From Methanoculleus sp. (lineage in GTDB: Archaea > Halobacteriota > Methanomicrobia > Methanomicrobiales > Methanoculleaceae): DNA of 10,667 nt. A program made the translations under genes and the position numbers. The notes below the pieces were generated by a model. The model did no database searches. It was not told the origin of the DNA and was given only the letters and a program-made list of their open reading frames with translations. The stretch spans positions 1-10,667 of the forward strand of contig JALNXI010000054.1 in NCBI GenBank assembly GCA_023230425.1, given 5' to 3'. Shown one piece after another: positions 6,587-10,667 of this stretch. How positions within the stretch are numbered: the first letter of the stretch is position 1; each line of letters starts with the position of its first letter.

Positions 6587-7169
6587 AGTCTATCTCTGAA
6601 GAAGAGGGAGCGTTAGCGCCGGCGCCGGGAACCCTGACCGGCCCGGTGATCGAGCAGGGTGCGCTGCCCTCGGTGCGCACCTTGACTACCAGGGCCTCGC
6701 CGGCGGGGACGGGGCGGTCGAGACGGAGGCGGATCGTGCACTCCTCGCCGGCACGAAGGAGCATGCCGCCGTCGCTGTCCCGGAGCAGTGTTGCCGTCCA
6801 CATCCCCGGCCCCGGGAGGGGGTCTCGTGACTGCGTGATGATCTCAAGGTACGTTCCTGCCATGACCGTCACGGTGGCCCGGGAGAGGTCGACAGGTCCC
6901 CCCTCCCCGGTATGGGCGACGCGGAAGGCAAGGGTATCGATATGGGTGCCGGAGAGTCCCGGGGCCGATGAGGAACCAGTGACTTCCCCGATCTGTGCAA
7001 GATGCGGTTCGCCTGCGGCCAGGACCGGGTATGCGCCCGAATCAGGTGAAGGGCCGCTGCCCATGGCGCTCGCCCCGAGCGAGACGAGCGAGATGAGTGT
7101 GGTGACGGCAACGAACGCCGCGAAGATCGCCGCAAGCTCCAGGTGCGTATATGCCTCACTCCCCCCCAT
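6585..7169 (-). CDS. Archaellin-like type IV pilin family protein
   Basis: A 194-residue secreted structural-type protein. The N-terminus EAYTHLELAAIFAAFV (5-20) followed by TTLISLVSLGA resembles archaellins of Methanomicrobiales, which begin with an A-F-T-G-L-E-A-A-I type segment and a hydrophobic assembly helix. The remaining beta-rich part has the archaellin order: IDTLAFRV (77-84), a G-G-P-V-D-L segment, an aromatic strand with TYLEII, then EECTIRLRL and a terminal G-P-V-R. The presequence (MGGS) is very short and lacks the basic residue usual before the cleavage site, so processing is uncertain. No archaellum operon genes (flaCDEFGHIJ) flank it. It could be a minor filament subunit or a pilin. 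It has its own promoter and ends 29 bp before AMMECR1. Confidence 0.7.
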   Translation of the reverse strand: MGGSEAYTHLELAAIFAAFVAVTTLISLVSLGASAMGSGPSPDSGAYPVLAAGEPHLAQIGEVTGSSSAPGLSGTHIDTLAFRVAHTGEGGPVDLSRATVTVMAGTYLEIITQSRDPLPGPGMWTATLLRDSDGGMLLRAGEECTIRLRLDRPVPAGEALVVKVRTEGSAPCSITGPVRVPGAGANAPSSSEID

Positions 7170-7200
7170 GATAACGCCAATGGTAAGACCCAGGAACTAA

Positions 7201-7208
7201 TATATAAA
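7201..7208 (-). promoter_or_regulatory. TATA box for the archaellin-like gene
   Basis: The minus strand reads TTTATATA, a near-consensus archaeal TATA box centred 35 bp before the ATG. Transcription would start near 7178, giving a leader of about 9 nt. No ribosome site is visible. Confidence 0.65.
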
Positions 7209-7310
7209 CATATCTGCCGTGGCGGGGATATGCGCGGTCAGACCGGAATCCATCACCGAAGCCTGCAGTGCTGGCTGTTTGGGGACAGTTCCGGAGGGGT
7301 ACCCGTACGG

Positions 7311-7318
7311 ATATATAT
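7311..7318 (+). promoter_or_regulatory. TATA box of rnpB
   Basis: ATATATAT inside the perfect palindrome GGATATATATCC (7309-7320). Its centre is 26 bp before position 7341, where helix P1 of the RNase P RNA begins, exactly the spacing expected of an archaeal promoter. Confidence 0.75.
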
Positions 7319-7340
7319 CCTCTTCGCGAAATATTGTATG

Positions 7341-7688
7341 GGAGAGGGAGAGTGCGGCCGACGGTGGCACATACTGTGCTGCTGAGGAAAGTCCTCCCAC
7401 CGGCCAGATACGCAGCCGCATGCAAGTGTGGGTGGCGAGAGTCACGGCAATGACACAGAAACGACACGGCCCGCCGTCAGTAATGAAACGACTGAGCCCT
7501 TATTAAGGGGCGAGAAGCGTGGGTTTCCGCGCAAGCAACTCGTTGAACGTAGCGGCGGGAAACGGTGAAACGGTGAATCCCTGCGGGTGCAAGCCAGAAC
7601 AGGGCAGATGGATCGTCTGGTATCCGCCCGGGTATGGCGCGTAGCTGAATGCCGCATAGAACAGAAGGAGGCTTACTCCTCCCACTCC
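7341..7688 (+). ncRNA. rnpB: RNase P RNA (archaeal type)
   Basis: The catalytic RNA of RNase P, which removes 5' leaders from tRNA precursors. Conserved blocks are visible in order: GAGGAAAGTCC at 7384-7394 (CR-I, 5' half of the P4 core), ACAGAAAC at about 7455-7462, the GGTGAAACGGTGAATCCC to GGGTGCAAGCC region at about 7564-7595, and ACAGAAGGAGGCTTACT at 7661-7677 (CR-V, 3' half of the core). The ends pair as helix P1: GGAGAGGGAG (7341-7350) with CTCCCACTCC (7679-7688), one mismatch. About 348 nt is within the size range of archaeal RNase P RNAs. Boundaries come from the P1 helix and the promoter spacing and may shift by a few bases. It is divergent from the archaellin-like gene and convergent with the 87-residue gene. 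Confidence 0.95.
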
Positions 7689-7710
7689 TCGCTATTGCGA
7701 AGCTTTTCTT
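7689..7710 (+). terminator. Terminator-like hairpin and T tract after rnpB
   Basis: TCGC-TATT-GCGA (7689-7700) forms a small hairpin directly after helix P1 and is followed by AGCTTTTCTT (7701-7710), a T-rich tract of the kind where archaeal RNA polymerase stops. Confidence 0.5.
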
Positions 7711-7733
7711 GATGAAACGGGTTCCTATAAAAT

Positions 7734-7997
7734 TCAGCCTTTCCCCCGCGGTTTGAGTTCAATCTCCTCAAACGTCACGACGTGCGAATCGAAGACATCG
7801 CCCCGGTCGTTCACGAAGAGCTGGACGAAGACCTCGGCAGGCGAGTTCTCCATGGATACGACGTCCCCATGCTCCGCCCTGACGTCGAAACCGAGGGACT
7901 CGAGTTCGCTCCGGACGGCATCCCGGGTGTAGTAGGTCGAGAGGATGTCCCTGACCTTCGCAAGGACTCCCTGCTGCTCCTCCTGGTTCACAGCCAT
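7734..7997 (-). CDS. Uncharacterised 87-residue protein
   Basis: I do not recognise a family. The 87 residues read as a soluble, acidic protein: an N-terminal helix (about 5-21, E/Q-rich then AKVRDILSTYY), a second helix (24-35, RDAVRSELESLG), then alternating strands (F37-V39, V46-M49, E55-F61, S71-E77) and a basic C-terminal tail. There is no Cys, no signal peptide and no membrane segment. Codon use is like its neighbours, with many G/C-ending codons, and a TATA box sits about 25 bp before the ATG, so it is probably a real, leaderless gene. It is convergent with rnpB and divergent from the HTH-CBS gene. The fold pattern, two helices then a small sheet, is only a rough guess from residue spacing. 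Confidence 0.75.
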   Translation of the reverse strand: MAVNQEEQQGVLAKVRDILSTYYTRDAVRSELESLGFDVRAEHGDVVSMENSPAEVFVQLFVNDRGDVFDSHVVTFEEIELKPRGKG

Positions 7998-8017
7998 ACC
8001 CCCTCATGCGCCCCGTG

Positions 8018-8026
8018 CTATATTAA
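8018..8026 (-). promoter_or_regulatory. TATA box for the 87-residue gene
   Basis: The minus strand reads TTAATATAG, centred 25 bp before the ATG at 7997. Transcription would begin at the start codon, giving a leaderless message. Confidence 0.55.
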
Positions 8027-8130
8027 CCTCTCCAGGAGGGCAGCCTCACGGCGGGCCGCGATGATACTCACATGCTGCTATGGGCATCACCGGCGTCTCC
8101 CTGGCATGAGCCCGGGGGACGTGCAGGCAA

Positions 8131-8140
8131 ACGTATAAGT
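8131..8140 (+). promoter_or_regulatory. Putative TATA box for the HTH-CBS regulator
   Basis: ACGTATAAGT, preceded by a purine-rich GGCAAA that could serve as the TFB site. Its centre is about 29 bp before the ATG at 8165, again pointing to a leaderless or nearly leaderless transcript. The remaining sequence between 8041 and 8164 shows no gene. Confidence 0.5.
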
Positions 8141-8164
8141 GAAAAAATTACCTATAGTAATAAT

Positions 8165-8719
8165 ATGGAGATACCCACCCCGGCTGAACTGCGGGAAAAA
8201 AGGCTTCGTATGGGCTTGAAGCAGGCAGAGGTAGCCCGTATGGCCGGAATCAGCCAATCCATGGTCGCGCGGATCGAGGCAGGCAGCGTGGACCCGAGGG
8301 TGAGCACGCTTGCGAGGATTGTGGAAGTCCTGCGGGCAGCGGAGCACTCGGCAATCACAGCGGCCGATGTGATGAACGCACCCGTGCTCTCTGTTGCCCT
8401 GGACGATCCCGTCAGCCGTGCTGTCGAGATCATGGGCCAGAACGGCATCTCCCAGCTGCCGGTGCTCGAGAACGGGGTGCCTGTAGGGTGCATATCCGAA
8501 TCCGCTATCATGAATGCCATGGAGAAGGGGGGGTTCCACCAGACGCATCAGACGCTGGTGCAGGACTACATGGAGCCGGGTTTCCCGACGGTCCCTCCGA
8601 CGGCGCCCATCGATACGGTCGTCCATCTCCTGCATCACAACCACGCGATCGTCGTGCTTGAGAAGGGGAAGGTGCAGGGTGTCATCACCAAGCACGACCT
8701 GATATCGCTGATCACATAG
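8165..8719 (+). CDS. Transcriptional regulator with XRE-type HTH and two CBS domains
   Basis: A 184-residue cytoplasmic regulator. Residues 7-58 form a Cro/C1-type helix-turn-helix, with the recognition region MAGISQSMVARIEAGSVDP at 26-44. Two CBS domains follow: about 66-120, starting AADVMNAPVLSVALDD and containing GISQLPVLENG (94-104), and about 131-184, ending GVITKHDLISLI. Paired CBS domains usually bind adenine nucleotides or S-adenosylmethionine, so this is probably a DNA-binding switch that senses such a ligand. Ligand and targets cannot be read from the sequence. The ATG at 8165 is chosen because the HTH begins a few residues later and a TATA box lies about 29 bp upstream; the open frame back to 8072 would include the promoter. 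It converges on tpiA with 8 bp between stop codons. Confidence 0.88.
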   Translation: MEIPTPAELREKRLRMGLKQAEVARMAGISQSMVARIEAGSVDPRVSTLARIVEVLRAAEHSAITAADVMNAPVLSVALDDPVSRAVEIMGQNGISQLPVLENGVPVGCISESAIMNAMEKGGFHQTHQTLVQDYMEPGFPTVPPTAPIDTVVHLLHHNHAIVVLEKGKVQGVITKHDLISLIT

Positions 8720-8734
8720 GCTCTTTTCTAGAGC
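8720..8734. terminator. Short hairpin at the convergent ends of the HTH-CBS and tpiA genes
   Basis: GCTCT-TTTCT-AGAGC gives a 5-bp stem with a T-rich loop. It starts right after the regulator stop codon and overlaps the tpiA stop. On the plus strand it contains a T tract that could stop transcription. A role for both strands is only suggested by position. Confidence 0.35.
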
Positions 8735-9396
8735 AGAGAGACCAGGTCCCGGAGGACTGCTTCGGGATCGTCGGCCTTGACCACACTCGATGCCAACAGG
8801 ACGCCGCAGGTCCCGAGGTCGACGGCAATTTTCACGCACTCGCCCGATTGGATGCCTGCCCCGGTCAGGACCCTCACGTCCGGGTTCACCGCTCTGACGG
8901 CATTGACGGACCGCTCAATGATCCCCGGGTCGGCCTTCGAGACCGAGACTCCGCTCCCGATCAGCTCCGGGGGCTCGATCGCCACGTAGTCGGGCCGGAG
9001 CGCTGCTGCGGCAGCGCTGGTCGAGTCGTTGTTCGTGCAGACGACCGATTCAAGGCGGAGCCTTCGAGCGGCCTGAACACAGGCGTCGATATCGGCCAGG
9101 GTGAGGCGGCGTTCGGAGTGGTTGATCAGGGTGCCGCGTGCACCGGCCGACCTGACTGCCTCGGGGAGAATATGGCCGGTATGGGCACCGGGGGTGATCG
9201 CATCGATATGCTGGGCATAGACGGGTATAGCGTAGTGGTGGCTCATCGGGTGGAGCTCGGTGAAGACCGGCGCAACGCCGATGGTGACCCCGCTCTCTCT
9301 CCCCACGGTCTCGGCCGCAGCGGCGATCCGGTGAGCATTGCTGCCCATACCCTCCTGATAGGTCTTGAGATTGACCAGAATCAACGGTGAAACCAT
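8728..9396 (-). CDS. tpiA: Triosephosphate isomerase (archaeal type)
   Basis: Interconverts dihydroxyacetone phosphate and glyceraldehyde 3-phosphate in gluconeogenesis and glycolysis. At 222 residues it has the short archaeal length rather than about 250 as in bacteria. Catalytic residues are in place: N9 and K11 in LVNLKTY (7-13), H93 in INHSE (92-96), and E141 in AIEPPELIGSG (139-149), plus the phosphate-binding loop TGAGI (178-182). The ATG at 9396 starts two residues before the first strand and has GTGAT 4 nt upstream. Another ATG at 9402 and a TTG at 9414 are in frame; the TTG would lie before the predicted transcription start. A TATA box at 9431-9438 suggests its own promoter, although the U32 gene ends 96 bp upstream on the same strand. 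Confidence 0.93.
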   Translation of the reverse strand: MVSPLILVNLKTYQEGMGSNAHRIAAAAETVGRESGVTIGVAPVFTELHPMSHHYAIPVYAQHIDAITPGAHTGHILPEAVRSAGARGTLINHSERRLTLADIDACVQAARRLRLESVVCTNNDSTSAAAAALRPDYVAIEPPELIGSGVSVSKADPGIIERSVNAVRAVNPDVRVLTGAGIQSGECVKIAVDLGTCGVLLASSVVKADDPEAVLRDLVSLL

Positions 9397-9430
9397 ATCC
9401 ATCACGTCTGCCAATAGGTTGCTTCCCCTG

Positions 9431-9438
9431 ATATTAAC
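9431..9438 (-). promoter_or_regulatory. TATA box for tpiA
   Basis: The minus strand reads GTTAATAT, centred about 38 bp before the chosen ATG. Transcription would start near 9408, giving a leader of about 12 nt. Confidence 0.5.
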
Positions 9439-9492
9439 TCTGATGCCAGGCGCGGGAGAACAGAGAGATTTCAGGAGGACCCCGGCAGAGGC

Positions 9493-10667
9493 TCACTCCT
9501 CAAGTCCCCGGACAAAGTGCCCGCCGGTGATGCCGCCGAGCGCCCGCCGTTTCACCTCGTCCTTGAGTGCGGAGAGCATGCCGGGGTCTCCCCGGCCTAC
9601 AGCCTCGATCCCCGCCTGGTAGAGCCCGGCCATATCCTCCGCATAGCGGGCCCCCCGCCCCCGTGCGTCGATGGCGACGGCGTCGATGCCCATCCCGACG
9701 ATCCCGGGCAGGTGGTCGATCAGGCAGGTCTCGACCGCGTTTGCGATGCAGGTCCGCCCTTCCCCATCTGACCTGAGCGGGAAGACGCGCTTGCGCTGGT
9801 CCTCAAGCCCCAGAAAGCGCCCGCCGGTTTTTTCCTCGGAGATCGCTGCAACCAGCCGGTCCTCGGTCACCATCGCCTCGATGTTGCCCTGCACAAGCAC
9901 CTCCAGTTCGGGAGCTCCTCCGGTAGTCTCCGCGAGCCGGGCCAGGTCGGCGGCCGGGAGTTCAGGGGAGGCCGTGCACCGCAGGAAGAGCGGTGCCAGT
10001 TCCCGGGCGGTGCGGTGATTCCAGACGTTCAGCCCGGCGGCACCAAAGAGCCTCATCCGGGGTTCGGCCCGCCGCACCGCGTCCGCGGCGCCGGTCCCGC
10101 TCACCATGATGCCGTGGACACCCGCATCGTAGAGCGACGGGAGGAGCGGGGCCGCCGCATCGAGGAACCTCTCCCGGGTGATCGACGGCCATTTCCAGAC
10201 CAGGTCCGCACCCCCCTCTCGGCAGACAGCGGCGGTCCCTTCGAGGAGGCCGGGGGCTGCCGGGGTATAGGGCTCCAGGTAGACGGTCTGGGCACCGCCC
10301 CGGGCGGCGGCCCCTGCACCCTCAGGGGTGTCGGTGTAGACCGAGACCGACGGGAGCCGGGGGTTTGGGTGCGTTCCTGCCGGACGCGCTATCCCGGCAA
10401 TCGCTACCCCGGCCCGCTCCCGTGCTGCACGCACCGCATCCGGCCCCGGCCGCCACGCGGCGAGGACAGCCTCCTCAACTCGTTCTAAGAATGAACGCCT
10501 GACCCGGTTCAACTCACGAAGCGGCAAAAAGAGCCCGCCCGGGTACTGGAGGTCCATACTCCGGATAGTAAACGGCGTTCCTCCGGTCTTTCCGAGTTGC
10601 TCCGCGATCTGTTCCGGGGTGAGCGGCCGGCTCCGTGCGGGCTCCATCGTGAGGTCCGCCCGGTAGA
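9493..10667 (-). CDS. U32-family protein with DUF3656-type region, C-terminal part (N-terminus beyond window end)
   Basis: The frame is open to the window edge and reads Y-R-A-D-L-T before the first internal Met (codon at 10647), matching the middle of longer U32 proteins, so that Met is not the start. About 390 residues are visible. The first part holds the PLTPEQIAEQLGKTGGTPF and GGLFLPLRELNRVRR segments, typical of DUF3656. A second TIM-barrel-like part follows (from SVSVYTD), with LNVWNHRTA, CTASPEL, VQGNIEAMVTEDRL and DHLPGIVGMGIDAVAID in the U32 order. The [4Fe-4S] cysteines of the family lie in the missing N-terminal half. U32 proteins are annotated as peptidases, but several studied members hydroxylate RNA: RlhA on 23S rRNA C2501 and TrhP on tRNA U34. 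RlhA also has DUF3656, so an RNA-hydroxylase role is a fair inference. Confidence 0.88.
   Translation of the reverse strand, partial: YRADLTMEPARSRPLTPEQIAEQLGKTGGTPFTIRSMDLQYPGGLFLPLRELNRVRRSFLERVEEAVLAAWRPGPDAVRAARERAGVAIAGIARPAGTHPNPRLPSVSVYTDTPEGAGAAARGGAQTVYLEPYTPAAPGLLEGTAAVCREGGADLVWKWPSITRERFLDAAAPLLPSLYDAGVHGIMVSGTGAADAVRRAEPRMRLFGAAGLNVWNHRTARELAPLFLRCTASPELPAADLARLAETTGGAPELEVLVQGNIEAMVTEDRLVAAISEEKTGGRFLGLEDQRKRVFPLRSDGEGRTCIANAVETCLIDHLPGIVGMGIDAVAIDARGRGARYAEDMAGLYQAGIEAVGRGDPGMLSALKDEVKRRALGGITGGHFVRGLEE

Noticed and set aside
7143..7506. Short frames on both strands around the start of rnpB
   Set aside because: The region is RNase P RNA with its promoter; the peptides have no family and cut across conserved RNA blocks.
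8087..8839. 250-residue minus-strand frame over the HTH-CBS gene
   Set aside because: Antisense to a clear regulator and overlapping the end of tpiA; composition is typical of a shadow frame.
9493..10647. U32-family gene starting at the ATG at 10647
   Set aside because: The frame remains open to the window edge and the preceding residues fit the middle of the family, so the true start is outside.
1..10667. CRISPR array, tRNA genes, insertion sequences or prophage
   Set aside because: No regularly spaced repeats, cloverleaf-type sequences, transposase or phage-like genes were seen by reading both strands.

Overview
The window is a stretch of a GC-rich euryarchaeal chromosome, most likely a methanogen of the order Methanomicrobiales (Methanoculleus-like). 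The evidence is an archaeosine operon (TgtA plus ArcS, archaea only), an archaellin-like protein with the N-terminal style of Methanomicrobiales archaellins, an archaeal-type short triosephosphate isomerase, an archaeal RNase P RNA, and TATA boxes about 26 bp ahead of several start codons. The order-level placement comes from recognising sequence style, not from a search. Both end genes run off the window.

Layout. 1-1857 (minus): a two-gene operon for a flavin/iron-sulfur NAD(P)H oxidoreductase of the NfnAB/SudAB type. The small subunit comes first, followed with an 8-bp overlap by the large GltA-like subunit, which is cut by the window start. 2048-2534 (plus): a 51-residue two-helix membrane protein and a YbjQ/UPF0145 protein, 7 bp apart. 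2535-2907: a gene-free stretch rich in strong hairpins, possibly a dispersed repeat or a structured RNA. 2908-6555 (minus): a tight operon AMMECR1 - tgtA - arcS. It holds the enzyme that puts preQ0 into tRNA position 15, the enzyme that modifies preQ0 further toward archaeosine, and a conserved protein of unknown chemistry. 6585-7169 (minus): an archaellin-like protein. 7341-7688 (plus): RNase P RNA (rnpB), divergent from the archaellin gene, with a clear TATA box and a terminator-like hairpin. 7734-7997 (minus): an 87-residue unknown protein. 8165-8719 (plus): a helix-turn-helix plus twin-CBS regulator. 8728-9396 (minus): triosephosphate isomerase. 9493-10667 (minus): the C-terminal part of a large U32-family protein with a DUF3656-type region.

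How the genes fit together. Three or four neighbouring loci concern RNA maturation: archaeosine synthesis, RNase P RNA and possibly the U32 protein, since U32/DUF3656 proteins include the bacterial 23S rRNA hydroxylase RlhA. NfnAB-type enzymes exchange electrons among NADH, NADPH and ferredoxin; TpiA belongs to gluconeogenesis and glycolysis. I found no CRISPR array, tRNA, transposase, phage gene or defence system. The less explained parts are the hairpin-rich intergenic element, the stacked palindromes ahead of rnpB, the placement of AMMECR1 with the archaeosine genes, the lone archaellin-like gene and the 87-residue unknown protein.
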